Notes: generated by a model from the sequence alone, not told the origin. Numbered from the stretch's first letter, positions 34,883 to 43,808 are shown. The stretch: 64,000 nt of DNA from Actinomycetales bacterium (GCA_020444245.1 JAHLLI010000004.1:62001-126000), one strand, 5' to 3'. Numbers and translations are program-made.

Positions 34883-37513
34883 GTGGAGCGAGCACCGCAG
34901 GCACGACGCGGGGTACCCGCGCCGAAGACCCGTGTCCCGAGCATCCCGGCGGACCTGGTCGGCCGCCGTCGACTGCTCGACAGCCTGTGGTGGGACAGCG
35001 CCCCCGATGGTCGGGTGGCACTGGTGACCGGCGCCGCCGGGGCGGGCAAGACGACGTTGGTCGCCCTGTGGCTCGAGCAGCGACGTTCCGAGCAGGAGCT
35101 GGCCGTCGCGTGGGTGTCGCTCAACCCGCAGGACGACGAGGTCCACGCGTTGTGGTCGGCGGTCCTGGTCGCGCTGGAGCAGTGCGGCGCGTGGTCCGAC
35201 ACCCCGCCCCTGCACGACCTCGAGGCGCCGCGCCGCAGCGTCGGCCAGGGCTTCCTGGCGCAGCTGGTCGACGCGATCGAGAGCGCAGCGGTCCCGGTGT
35301 GCCTGGTGCTCGACGACCTCCACGTGCTCCGGGACCGGGCCGCGCTGGACAGCATCGACGCGCTGCTGCGCAGCCTCCCGAAGAGGTTCGAGCTGGTCCT
35401 GAGCGCCCGGTTCACCCCGGACCTGGCGGTGGCACGCCTCCAGGTCGAGGGGCGCCTGGTGCGGGTCACGGCGCCCGATCTGGCCTTCACCCGCGAGGAG
35501 GTCGGCGCCCTGCTGCACCGTCACGGCCTGCAGGTCTGCCCCGAGGACCTCACGGCGTTGCACCGGCGCACGGAGGGTTGGGCGGCCGGGCTCGCGCTCG
35601 CCGTGTCGTCGATGGGACGGCGCGCGGACGTGCACCGCTTCATCGAGGAGTTCGCCGGGGACGATCGCACGATGGCCGACTACCTGGTCGGCGAGGTCCT
35701 GCGTCAGCTCGAGCCGGACGTGGTCGACTTCCTGCTGGCCGCCTCGATCTGCGACGACGTCGACCACGACCTCGCCGTGGCCGTCACCGGGCGACCGGAC
35801 GCAGCGCGGCTGCTGGACGAGGTCGAGCACGCCAACGTCCTGGTGACGCGGGCCGCCGGCCACGACACGACGTACCGCTACCACGCGATGCTGCGGGAGT
35901 ACCTCCAGGCGGAGCTCGCGCGGCGCGACCCGGGCCTCGTGCCGGTGCTGCACCGCCGGGCGGCGGGGCGGCTCGCGGCGCGGGGCGAGCCGCTGCGGGC
36001 CCTCGAGCACGCGGTCGCTGCGGCCGACCCCGGGCTGGTCCGGGACGTCGTGGCGCGGGAGGGCCTGCGGCTGGTCTGGACGGGATCGGCCTCCAGGGTC
36101 CGACGTGCGCTCGCGCGCGCCCGGCGTGCGGGCCTGGTGGACCCCGTGCTCGGGCTGGTCGAGGCGGTCGCCGCGCTGGATGCGGGGGACACCGCTGCGC
36201 TCGCCGACGTCGAGCACACCTTGGCGGTCCTGCCGCCGTCCGCCGTCGCGGATCCGGCCTGGGCGCTGATGGCCACGCTGGTCCGCGCCCGCATCGCGCT
36301 GTGGAACGGTGAGGTGGCGGCGGCCGTCGAGCTCGTCGGAGAGGTCGACCGACCGCTCGACCCCGACCTGAGGCTGTACGCGGACGGTGTGCGCGCGGCC
36401 GTCCGGCTCTCCAGCGGCGACCAGGACGCCGAGGAGCTGCTCACCGACGTGGTCGCGCGTGCTCGGGCGATGGGTCGGCGCGGCCAGGTGGTCAGCGGGC
36501 TGGCCCAGCTGACCGTCGCGGCGGGTGCCCGGGCCGACACGGTCGAGGTGGTCGCCCGCGCCCGCGAGGTGCTGGACCATGCCGATCGGCTCGGGCTCGG
36601 TGGCGGCCCGCACGGCGCGACCGCCCACGTCGCCCTCGGCTGGGCAGGCTATCTCCGGGCCGACGACGAGATGGCTGCCACCGGTCTCGCGGAGGCCGTC
36701 GCACTGATCGACGCCGGTGTCTGCGAGCCGGCGACGGAGCTCGCCGCCCGGACCCTTGCGGCCGTCCTGGATGCCGACGCGGCCCCGGCGGTGGCCGCGG
36801 ACCGGTTGCGGGCCGCGTGGGGCACGGACCGCCCGCTCGCGGCGTGGCGCGCGCTGGCCGCGATCGTGCCCCAGACCGAGCTGCGACTGGCCCTGGGGCT
36901 CGGCCGGCGAGTGGCGGCCGAGCGGATCGTGTCGGCCACTGCCGCCCGGCTCGGTGAGGGAGCCGAGACGGTGCTGCTGCGTGCCGCCCAAGCCCTCGAC
37001 CGGGGTCGCCCGGACGTGGCGGAGCGCCATGTCCGTCCTGTGCTCGCCGGGAGCCTGCCGGCGGTGAACGGGGTGACCTCGGTCAGCGCCCACCTGCTCG
37101 GCGCGACCGCCTGGGAGCGCCAGGGCGGCCGGGTCCGCGCGCACCGGGCGCTGGTCGACGCGCTGGCGGAGGCGGAACCGCTGGGGCTCGCGCGCCCGTT
37201 CCTGGACTCCGGACCGGAGGTGCTGGCGCTGCTCGACGACGGGATCGGCCGGTTCGGGCGCCATGAGGCGTTCGTCGCCCTGCTCCGGTCACGTCGCGTG
37301 GCGCACGAGGCCCCCGGTCCGCAGAACCTCACCGCCAGGGAGCTCGAGCTCCTGGCCGAGCTGCCCACCCTGGGGACGAACGAGGAGATCGCGGCCGCGC
37401 TCGTGGTCTCGGTCAACACCGTCAAGACGCATCTGCGCAGCATCTACCGCAAGCTCGGGGTCTCCACCCGCCGCGAGGCCATGCTCGCCGCCCGTCGGCG
37501 CGGCCTGGTGTAG
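34883..37513 (+). CDS. MalT/LAL-type LuxR transcriptional regulator
   Basis: An 876-residue large ATP-binding LuxR regulator. An N-terminal STAND-type NTPase has Walker A GAAGAGKT (residues 50-57) and VCLVLDDLHVL as Walker B. A winged-helix and TPR-like helical sensor region follows (about 280-790), then a C-terminal LuxR HTH (about 812-870: LTARELELLAELPTLGTNEEIAAALVVSVNTVKTHLRSIYRKLGV). LAL proteins are signal- and ATP-dependent activators that oligomerise on sites beside the -35 region; E. coli MalT recognises GGGGA(T/G)GAGG. It lies between three promoters bearing a TCACCC-N5-GGGTGA element and is the obvious candidate activator. The start is GTG after GGGGG. Confidence 0.9.
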   Translation: MERAPQARRGVPAPKTRVPSIPADLVGRRRLLDSLWWDSAPDGRVALVTGAAGAGKTTLVALWLEQRRSEQELAVAWVSLNPQDDEVHALWSAVLVALEQCGAWSDTPPLHDLEAPRRSVGQGFLAQLVDAIESAAVPVCLVLDDLHVLRDRAALDSIDALLRSLPKRFELVLSARFTPDLAVARLQVEGRLVRVTAPDLAFTREEVGALLHRHGLQVCPEDLTALHRRTEGWAAGLALAVSSMGRRADVHRFIEEFAGDDRTMADYLVGEVLRQLEPDVVDFLLAASICDDVDHDLAVAVTGRPDAARLLDEVEHANVLVTRAAGHDTTYRYHAMLREYLQAELARRDPGLVPVLHRRAAGRLAARGEPLRALEHAVAAADPGLVRDVVAREGLRLVWTGSASRVRRALARARRAGLVDPVLGLVEAVAALDAGDTAALADVEHTLAVLPPSAVADPAWALMATLVRARIALWNGEVAAAVELVGEVDRPLDPDLRLYADGVRAAVRLSSGDQDAEELLTDVVARARAMGRRGQVVSGLAQLTVAAGARADTVEVVARAREVLDHADRLGLGGGPHGATAHVALGWAGYLRADDEMAATGLAEAVALIDAGVCEPATELAARTLAAVLDADAAPAVAADRLRAAWGTDRPLAAWRALAAIVPQTELRLALGLGRRVAAERIVSATAARLGEGAETVLLRAAQALDRGRPDVAERHVRPVLAGSLPAVNGVTSVSAHLLGATAWERQGGRVRAHRALVDALAEAEPLGLARPFLDSGPEVLALLDDGIGRFGRHEAFVALLRSRRVAHEAPGPQNLTARELELLAELPTLGTNEEIAAALVVSVNTVKTHLRSIYRKLGVSTRREAMLAARRRGLV

Positions 37514-37537
37514 GCGGTGCCCGACCGGACCGGGTCC

Positions 37538-37582
37538 TCACCCGGCTGGGGTGAGGCCCGGCCGACGGGCCGGGCCTAGCCT
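37538..37582 (+). promoter_or_regulatory. Promoter B with palindromic activator site (shared element)
   Basis: TCACCC (37538-37543), 5 nt, GGGTGA (37549-37554), then 22 nt to the -10 box TAGCCT (37577-37582). The spacer contains a second GC hairpin (GGCCCGGC/GCCGGGCC), and the first can extend to CCTCACCC/GGGTGAGG, so a terminator role for the LAL transcript is an alternative or added function. Confidence 0.68.
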
Positions 37583-37615
37583 CCGACCACGGCAAGCAGG
37601 AGACCGGGAGGGACG

Positions 37616-38314
37616 ATGGGGGAGGACGGCTCCGCGCGCGAGGCCGGCGCAACGGCCGACGAGAAGGCGCCCGCGGACGGTGCTCCCGCCGAACCGATCG
37701 GTGCCGAGCGGATCCGGGACATCATCGCCGTCGTCATCCTGTCGATCACGGCCGTGCTCACCGCCTGGAGCGGCTTCGAGTCGAGCAAGTGGGGCGGCGA
37801 GATGTCGATCTCCTTCTCCAAGGCGTCGACGGCGCGGATCGAGGCGTCCAGGGAGGCCGAGCGGGCGAACGCCGCGCGCGGCTACGACCTGGACGTCTTC
37901 GGCATCTACGTGCAGGCGCTCGCCTCGGACGACCAGGTGCTCGCCGACTTCGCCGAGGAGCGCTTCAGCGATGCCTTCCGGCCCGCGTTCGACGAGTGGA
38001 TCGCGATGGAGCCGCTGCAGAACCCGGACGCCCCGAAGAGCCCCTTCGCGCTCGACGCCTACCAGCCACCCGGCCAGCAGGAGGCGGCGGAAGCCGACGC
38101 CCGGGCCGACGAGCTGTTCCAGACGGCGTTGCGCAACAACCAGCGCGGCGACAACTACACGTTGCTGACGGTGCTGTTCGCCCTCGTGCTGTTCTTCACC
38201 TCCGTGTCCGGGCGGCCCAAGCTCGCGTCCATGCGGTGGTTCATGCTCGGTCTGGCCGTCACCCTCGCCATCGTGGGGGCGGGCTTCCTCGCCGCGTTCC
38301 CGAAGATCATCTAG
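37616..38314 (+). CDS. Membrane protein of unknown function (three helices)
   Basis: A 232-residue protein. A charged Ala/Glu-rich N-terminus is followed by a helix at about 36-54 (IIAVVILSITAVLTAWSGF), a 120-residue soluble region with Trp/Phe-rich helices (SKWGGEMSISFSKASTARIEASREAERANAARGYDLD) and two C-terminal helices. The pattern resembles uncharacterised DUF-type proteins near stress regulators. GGGAGG precedes the ATG and the gene is first behind promoter B, directly after the LAL regulator. Confidence 0.75.
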   Translation: MGEDGSAREAGATADEKAPADGAPAEPIGAERIRDIIAVVILSITAVLTAWSGFESSKWGGEMSISFSKASTARIEASREAERANAARGYDLDVFGIYVQALASDDQVLADFAEERFSDAFRPAFDEWIAMEPLQNPDAPKSPFALDAYQPPGQQEAAEADARADELFQTALRNNQRGDNYTLLTVLFALVLFFTSVSGRPKLASMRWFMLGLAVTLAIVGAGFLAAFPKII

Positions 38315-38389
38315 CCACCGCCAACCCGAGAGGCGCCCTCACCATGGTCACCGGACGGACCCACGACACCGCGTCAGAGGGCTGACCCG

Positions 38390-39766
38390 GTGAGCCCGCC
38401 CCGCGCCAGACGGACGCCGTCCGCCGACGAGCCGGACCATGAGGAGCTGCTGGCCAGGATCGCGAGCCTGGAGGCGGAGAACGCCACCCTGCGGACGTCC
38501 GCCGAGCCCCCTCGTCGGCGTGGCGGTCGGGGGCGGTCCGCGGCCGTGGTCGTGCTGGTCGTGGTCGCCGCGCTGCTCGCCCCGGTCGCGGTCACCCTCG
38601 CCTGGGCTCGTGGACTGGTCACCGACACCGACCGCTACGTCGAGACCGTGGCGCCGCTCGCCGACGACCCGGCGGTGCAGGCCGCGATCACGGACCGCGT
38701 CACGACGGCCCTCGCGGACGCGCTCCGGGTCGACACCCTGGTGCAGAACGCCTCCGACGCGCTCGACGAGTCCGACCTGTCGCCGGCGGTGAAGCTGCTG
38801 GTGCGGTCGTTGGGCGGGCCCCTGATCGACGCGCTGCGCAGCCGAGTGCGCTCCGCCGTGGCCTCGGTGGTCGGCTCGGACGCGTTCGCGACGGCGTGGC
38901 GGGAGGCGAACCGGGCCGCCAGCGAGCAGCTGGTCGCCGTGCTGCGCGGTGACCCTGACGCGATCGCGCAGCTCGACGAGGGCGGCACTCTCAGTGTGGA
39001 CCTGGCCAGCGTCATCGAGGTGGTGCGCCAGAACCTGTCCGACAGCGGCTTCGGCCTGGTCGACCGCCTGCCTGCCGTCACCGCGAGCTTCCCGCTGCTG
39101 TCCAACGGCGACCTGGTGAAGCTCCGTGGCCTGTACCGGGCGATCGACCTGCTGGGCACGGCGATGGTCTGGGTCGTGCTCGCTCTGCTGGGCGCCGCGG
39201 TCTGGCTGGCTCGGGACCGGCCCCGGACGGTGATGGTGTCGGGCTTCGTGATCGCGCTGGCCGGTGTGATCCTCGGCGCGGGCATCAACGTGGGACGCGG
39301 CGTCTACACCGCGGCGGCGGCGGGCCAGGTCGCCCGGCCCGATGCCGCGGTGGCCGTGTACGACCAGGTCGCCTCCGGCCTGCGGCTCGCGACGCGGACG
39401 ACGCTGGCCCTCGGACTGGTGATCGCCCTGGTCGGGTTGGTCGCGGGGCGGTCGGCCGCGGCCGGGGGTCTGCGCGCGGCGCTGACGAAGGCGGGGGAGG
39501 CGGCCGGCCGCAACGGCGTGCTCGCCCAGGTCCGTCAGGGGCCGGTCGGGGTGTGGCTCGCGCGGCACCTCACGGTGGTTCGGGCGGGCATCGGCGTGCT
39601 GGCGGGCCTGGTCCTGGTCCTCGCCGATCGGCTGACCGGTGGCCTGATCCTGTGGGTCGGCGCGGTGGCGGCGGTCCTGCTCGTGGTCGCGCAGGTGCTC
39701 GCCGCGCCGGAGGAGGCGGGGGCGTCGGCCGAACCGGAGGAAGCGGGGTCGCCGTCCGGCGGCTGA
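38390..39766 (+). CDS. Polytopic membrane protein with N-terminal coiled coil
   Basis: A 458-residue protein. Residues 15-38 form a short coiled coil (HEELLARIASLEAENATLR), followed by a helix at about 50-72, an extracytoplasmic helical domain (about 75-250) and five to six further helices to residue 440. The C-terminal tail is acidic and Pro/Ala-rich. No known family motif. It lies 75 bp after the preceding membrane protein in the same direction and is probably in its operon. AGAGGG is eight bases before the GTG. Confidence 0.72.
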   Translation: MSPPRARRTPSADEPDHEELLARIASLEAENATLRTSAEPPRRRGGRGRSAAVVVLVVVAALLAPVAVTLAWARGLVTDTDRYVETVAPLADDPAVQAAITDRVTTALADALRVDTLVQNASDALDESDLSPAVKLLVRSLGGPLIDALRSRVRSAVASVVGSDAFATAWREANRAASEQLVAVLRGDPDAIAQLDEGGTLSVDLASVIEVVRQNLSDSGFGLVDRLPAVTASFPLLSNGDLVKLRGLYRAIDLLGTAMVWVVLALLGAAVWLARDRPRTVMVSGFVIALAGVILGAGINVGRGVYTAAAAGQVARPDAAVAVYDQVASGLRLATRTTLALGLVIALVGLVAGRSAAAGGLRAALTKAGEAAGRNGVLAQVRQGPVGVWLARHLTVVRAGIGVLAGLVLVLADRLTGGLILWVGAVAAVLLVVAQVLAAPEEAGASAEPEEAGSPSGG

Positions 39767-39776
39767 TCGAGGGCCG

Positions 39777-40328
39777 TCAGCGCCCGCGAGCCGCGGGCTC
39801 CTGGCCGGGCTGGCGGGACGGACGGTCTGCCGGCAGGTGCTCGAAGATCAGGCTCGTCTCGGTGTGGGAGATCTCGGGCCTGGCGGAGAGCTGGTCGACC
39901 ACGAACCCGCGGAGCGTCTCGGTGTCGCGCGCAGCCACGTGGACCAGGAAGTCGTCGGTCCCGGCCACGAAGTAGACGTCGAGCACCTCGGGCACGGCGG
40001 CGAGCTCGCGGCCGAGCTTGGCCATCGCGGCGCGTGCGGTGCCCTGGACCCGGACCGCGATCATCGCCTGGAGCTGGTGGCCCAGGGCCGCCGGGTCGAT
40101 GTCTGCGTGGAACCCGCGGATCACCCCCGACTCGCGCAGCGCCTTGACCCTGGCCAGGCACGTCGACGGGGCGATTCCCACCCGGTCGGCGAGGGCGTTG
40201 TTGGCGATGCGGGCGTCGGCCCGAAGGACACGGAGGATGGCGCGGTCGGTGGTGTCGAGCGCGGGGCGCCGAACTTTGTTCGGCGACGTCGGCCGACGTG
40301 TGCCGCTGCCCGAAGAAGTGACTTCCAT
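39777..40328 (-). CDS. Lrp/AsnC-family regulator, likely of alanine dehydrogenase
   Basis: A 183-residue regulator with an N-terminal winged HTH (LDTTDRAILRVLRADARIANNALADRVGIAPSTCLARVKALRESGVI) and a C-terminal RAM effector domain (about 85-165), where an amino acid binds. In mycobacteria the divergent Lrp homologue AldR regulates ald, and this gene is divergent from ald with 105 bp between. That strongly suggests alanine-responsive control. The gene is leaderless: TATCTT sits six bases before the ATG. Confidence 0.9.
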   Translation of the reverse strand: MEVTSSGSGTRRPTSPNKVRRPALDTTDRAILRVLRADARIANNALADRVGIAPSTCLARVKALRESGVIRGFHADIDPAALGHQLQAMIAVRVQGTARAAMAKLGRELAAVPEVLDVYFVAGTDDFLVHVAARDTETLRGFVVDQLSARPEISHTETSLIFEHLPADRPSRQPGQEPAARGR

Positions 40329-40334
40329 TGACCC

Positions 40335-40340
40335 AAGATA
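40335..40340 (-). promoter_or_regulatory. -10 box of the leaderless Lrp gene
   Basis: Reads TATCTT on the minus strand, 6 nt before the ATG at 40328. It lies in the AT-richer divergent ald/Lrp control region (40329-40433), where the Lrp-type protein is expected to bind. Confidence 0.6.
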
Positions 40341-40433
40341 CCGAACAGAATGAACCTGTTACCCACCCGAAACGCAACTTCCCACACACTTGTGAGGTCG
40401 GGCACATCCACCGCAGACCGAGCGGAGACAGCG

Positions 40434-41549
40434 ATGCAGATCGGGATTCCCACCGAGCGCAAGGTCCACGAGTACCGCGTCGCGGTCACCCCCGCAGGGG
40501 CGCACCAGCTCGTGGCCGCTGGGCACGAGGTGCTGATCGAAGCCGGTGCCGGCCTCGGGTCGGCGATCACGGACGACGACTACCGGGCCGCGGGCGCCAC
40601 GATCGTGCCCACCGCGGAGCAGGTCTGGGCGGCCGAGATGGTGTGCAAGGTCAAGGAGCCGATCGCCTCGGAGTACGGCTACCTGCGTCGGGACCAGGTG
40701 CTGTTCACCTACCTGCACCTCGCGGCGGACCGGGCCTGCACCGACGCGCTGCTGGCTGCGGGCACCACCTCGATCGCCTACGAGACCGTGCAGCTCGCCG
40801 ACGGCTCGCTGCCCCTGCTGGCGCCGATGAGCGAGGTCGCCGGCCGCCTGTCGATGCAGGTCGGTGCCTACCACCTGATGCGCAGCCAGGGCGGGCGTGG
40901 CCTGCTGCCCGGCGGTGTGCCGGGCGTCGCTCCGGCCAAGGTCGTCGTCCTGGGCGGCGGTGTCGCAGGCCACCACGCCATCGAGGTCGCAGTCGGGATG
41001 CGCGCCGACGTGACAGTGCTCGACGTGTCCCTGCCCCGGCTGCGCGAGCTTGACGCGCTGTGGGGCGGCCGGGTGCGCACCCTCGCGTCGACGCCGTACG
41101 CCATCGAGGCAGCGGTCCTCGAGGCGGACCTGGTCATCGGTGCGGTCCTGGTGGCGGGTGCACGGGCGCCGAAGCTGGTGAGCAACGAGCTGGTGTCCAG
41201 GATGAAGCCGGGTTCCGTGCTCGTGGACATCGCCGTCGACCAGGGCGGCTGCTTCGCCGACACCCGGCCCACGACGCACGCCGAGCCCACCTTCGAGGTG
41301 CACGGGTCGGTCTTCTACTGCGTGGCGAACATGCCCGGGGCGGTCCCGGCCACGTCCACCGCGGCGCTGACCAACGCGACCCTGCCGTACCTGTCCAGGC
41401 TGGCCGACGCCGGCTGGCACACGGCGCTCGCGCAGGACGAGGCGCTGCGCCGCGGCCTCACCACCCACCACGGGGCCCTGCTCAACGCCGCGGTGGCGCA
41501 GGCGCACGGCTACGCGGTGACGGACCCGGCCGGCCTGCTGGTCGGCTGA
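40434..41549 (+). CDS. ald: Alanine dehydrogenase
   Basis: A 371-residue NAD-dependent alanine dehydrogenase interconverting L-alanine with pyruvate and ammonia, at the cross-over of nitrogen and carbon metabolism. It starts MQIGIPTERKVHEYRVAVTP as in all members. The catalytic Lys74 (CKVKEP) and His95 (TYLHLA) match the mycobacterial numbering. The Rossmann motif is VLGGGVAGHHA, and DIAVDQGG precedes the C-terminal domain. Length agrees with the family (about 371). GGAG lies seven bases before the ATG. A strong hairpin follows. Confidence 0.96.
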   Translation: MQIGIPTERKVHEYRVAVTPAGAHQLVAAGHEVLIEAGAGLGSAITDDDYRAAGATIVPTAEQVWAAEMVCKVKEPIASEYGYLRRDQVLFTYLHLAADRACTDALLAAGTTSIAYETVQLADGSLPLLAPMSEVAGRLSMQVGAYHLMRSQGGRGLLPGGVPGVAPAKVVVLGGGVAGHHAIEVAVGMRADVTVLDVSLPRLRELDALWGGRVRTLASTPYAIEAAVLEADLVIGAVLVAGARAPKLVSNELVSRMKPGSVLVDIAVDQGGCFADTRPTTHAEPTFEVHGSVFYCVANMPGAVPATSTAALTNATLPYLSRLADAGWHTALAQDEALRRGLTTHHGALLNAAVAQAHGYAVTDPAGLLVG

Positions 41550-41558
41550 GGCGGGCGT

Positions 41559-41602
41559 CCGGGGCGAGGCGGGCCACCCTCTCCCGGCGGGCCTCGCCCC
41601 GG
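41559..41602 (+). terminator. Strong hairpin after ald
   Basis: A perfect 12-bp stem (CCGGGGCGAGGC with GCCTCGCCCCGG) encloses a 20-nt loop, 9 nt after the ald stop. It has no T-run. Confidence 0.6.
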
Positions 41603-41620
41603 ATCGCCGGCCCGACGGCC

Positions 41621-41626
41621 TAGGGT
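41621..41626 (+). promoter_or_regulatory. -10 box of leaderless gene 41635
   Basis: TAGGGT ends 8 nt before the GTG; no ribosome binding site. Confidence 0.55.
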
Positions 41627-41634
41627 CGCCTGTC

Positions 41635-42249
41635 GTGGAACCCGTGGAGCTGACAGACGGTGCGGTGCTGCTGAGCCCGCCCACCGAGGCGGACGTCGAC
41701 GCGATCTTCGACGCGTGCCAGGATCCCGAGATCCAGGCGTGGACGACGGTGCCGAGCCCGTACGAGCGCGAGCACGCCGAAGGGTTCGTGCGCGAGTGGG
41801 TGCTCGCCGGGTGGTCGGAGAACCGGCACGCGACCTGGGCGATCCGCGAGGGCGGGGCGCTCCGGGGCATGGTCGGGCTGGCGATGCGCCCGCCCGGCTC
41901 GGCCGAGATCGGCTACTGGATGTCGCGCGAGGGGCGTGGACGCGGGCTGTTGCACCGTGCGGTGCTGCTCGCCCTGGGCTGGGCGTTCGACGCCCCGGAC
42001 GGCCCGCGACTGGAGCAGGTGGAGTGGCGCGCATTCGCCGGGAACTGGCCCTCGTGGCGGGTGGCCTGGCGGGCGGGGTTCAGGTTCGAGGCGGCCGTGC
42101 GGCTCGGGGTCAGCCACCAGGGCACCAGGCGCGACGACTGGGGCGGGACGCTGCTGCGCGACGACCCCCGCGAGCCCGTCGCGCCGTGGCCCGCGACGAC
42201 GATCGCGGCGCCGGTGCCACCCGAAGGTCCGATCCGCGCCGTGCGTTGA
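41635..42249 (+). CDS. GNAT-family N-acetyltransferase
   Basis: A 204-residue acetyltransferase of the RimJ/RimL-like GNAT group: VELTDGAVLLSPPTEADVDAIFDACQDPEIQAWT at the start and the acetyl-CoA loop EIGYWMSREGRGRGLLHRAVLLAL at about residues 92-115. Such enzymes acetylate protein N-termini or small amines; the substrate is unknown. It is leaderless and converges on the fructosamine kinase gene. Confidence 0.85.
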   Translation: MEPVELTDGAVLLSPPTEADVDAIFDACQDPEIQAWTTVPSPYEREHAEGFVREWVLAGWSENRHATWAIREGGALRGMVGLAMRPPGSAEIGYWMSREGRGRGLLHRAVLLALGWAFDAPDGPRLEQVEWRAFAGNWPSWRVAWRAGFRFEAAVRLGVSHQGTRRDDWGGTLLRDDPREPVAPWPATTIAAPVPPEGPIRAVR

Positions 42250-42268
42250 CCGGGCCTGGCGTGCGCCG

Positions 42269-43039
42269 TCACACGTAGCGGCGCACCAGCTCGGCGAGCT
42301 GGGCGCCGTACCCGCCGCCGAACAGCACGGCGTGCATGCCCACCGGGTACACCTGGTGCAGGCCCACCAGGTCCCGCCAGCCGTCGGGTAGGGCGGCAGC
42401 CTCGTCGTAGGCCGCCAGCACCCTGCCCAGGTGCGGCAGGCCGAACAGGGCGAGCATCGCCAGGTCCGTCACGGGGTGCCCGCCGTGCGCCGCCGGGTCG
42501 ATGAGCACCGCGCCGCGCTCGGTCCACATCACGTTGCCCGACCACAGGTCGCCGTGCAGGCGCGCCGGGGGCAGGCCGTCGTCGAAGTCGCCGTCCCGCA
42601 GCCGGCCGGCCAACCGGTCCAGGTCCGTGCGCAGCTTGCCGGACAGGGCCCCGCGCCGCGCCAGCAGGTCGCGCACCTGGTCCACCCGGCGGTCGGCCTG
42701 GAAGCCACCCCAGGCGTCACGGTGGTCGGCGGGCAGCGGCAGCGGCTCGTCCAGCGGCCCGAAGAAGCCGTCGCCGCGCCAGCCGGCGGGCGGGGCGCCG
42801 AACGCCGGGGCGCCGGCCGCATGGGTGGCGGCGAGCGCGCGGCCGAACGACTCGGCGGCGACGGCGTCCGGGGCGGCGGGGGAGAGGCGCTCGAGCTCGA
42901 GGGCGTCGTCGTGCACCGCGAGGACCCGGACCACAGCGGCGCCGCCCGTGGCGGCGGCGAGCCAGCGCAGGCCCGCGGCCTCGCACGCGAAGAACCCGGC
43001 GGGGGCGCCCGAGCGGTGCTTGCGGAACGTCGCGGTCAC
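42269..43039 (-). CDS. Fructosamine kinase family protein
   Basis: A 256-residue kinase of the fructosamine-3-kinase/APH fold, which phosphorylates sugar-amine adducts on glycated proteins and starts deglycation. The catalytic loop ARLHGDLWSGNVMW and the metal-binding VLIDPAAHGGHPVTDLAML are exact family hallmarks. A Gly-rich P-loop is less clear at the N-terminus (RKHRSGAPAGFFACEAAGLRWL). It starts with GTG, 31 bp downstream of the HEAT-repeat gene and in the same direction, so it is probably the last gene of that operon. Confidence 0.9.
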   Translation of the reverse strand: MTATFRKHRSGAPAGFFACEAAGLRWLAAATGGAAVVRVLAVHDDALELERLSPAAPDAVAAESFGRALAATHAAGAPAFGAPPAGWRGDGFFGPLDEPLPLPADHRDAWGGFQADRRVDQVRDLLARRGALSGKLRTDLDRLAGRLRDGDFDDGLPPARLHGDLWSGNVMWTERGAVLIDPAAHGGHPVTDLAMLALFGLPHLGRVLAAYDEAAALPDGWRDLVGLHQVYPVGMHAVLFGGGYGAQLAELVRRYV

Positions 43040-43070
43040 CGGTCCAGTCCACCACGGGTCCGACGTGGGC

Positions 43071-43808
43071 TCACCCGACCAGGGCGCGCAGGCGCTCCAC
43101 CGCCGCGGGGTCGGCGCGGGTCAGCCGACTCTTGGTGAGGTTCTGGCGGACCAGCCAGCGTACGTCGGGGTCGGGGTCCTGCGCCCAGCGCTCGAAGCGC
43201 GGCAGGCCGACCGCCGGGTCGGCCGCCACCGCCACGCTCCAGCAGTACGCCAACCCCTGGCGCAACGTGCGGGCGTCGGGCTCCCGGCGTCGGGTCTCAG
43301 GAAGGGCGCGCAACGCTGCCGTCGCGGTGTCGAGCACGTCGAGCGCGATCGAGACCGTCGTGGGGTCGTGCAGGAGCCGTGGCTCGCACACCCCTGCCGC
43401 CGCCGCCCGTTGCACGAGCGGTCCGCCGTCGGACCACGCGGCCAGGATCTCGCGGAGCAACCCCGGCTCGCGGTCACCGATCCGCTGGAGCGCGAACGCG
43501 ACGCCCTCGCGCACCCGCCACCGGCCGTCGTCCGCGGCGGTGCGCAGCCGCTCCGCGTCACGGTCGTCGACCCGATCGACCAGCCGGCCCAGTCCCGCGG
43601 TGCCGCACGTCGCCAGGTACTCGTCGGCGTCCTCGGCCCAGGCGCGCAGGAGATCCGGTGGGGCCAGGTCGCCCACGACGTCGAGCAGCTCGAGATTCGC
43701 CCTGGGGCCGGGCAGGCCGGAGTGCTCGGTGAGGTAGGTGGCCCACTGGGAGGTCGGCATCGCCTCGAGGGCCGCGGCGTGCGCGCGGCCCGGTGCCGTA
43801 CGCCTCAC
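43071..43808 (-). CDS. HEAT-repeat-like protein
   Basis: A 245-residue all-helical protein with repeated W-R-V-R-E-G-V-A-F-A-L and D-P-D-V-R-W-L-V-R-Q-N-L helices typical of HEAT/ARM or DNA alkylation repair-like repeats. No catalytic residues are evident; a role as a scaffold, or in binding of DNA or protein, is the only safe statement. It overlaps the end of the upstream deazaflavin gene by 4 bp (GTGA), so expression is coupled. Confidence 0.72.
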   Translation of the reverse strand: MRRTAPGRAHAAALEAMPTSQWATYLTEHSGLPGPRANLELLDVVGDLAPPDLLRAWAEDADEYLATCGTAGLGRLVDRVDDRDAERLRTAADDGRWRVREGVAFALQRIGDREPGLLREILAAWSDGGPLVQRAAAAGVCEPRLLHDPTTVSIALDVLDTATAALRALPETRRREPDARTLRQGLAYCWSVAVAADPAVGLPRFERWAQDPDPDVRWLVRQNLTKSRLTRADPAAVERLRALVG

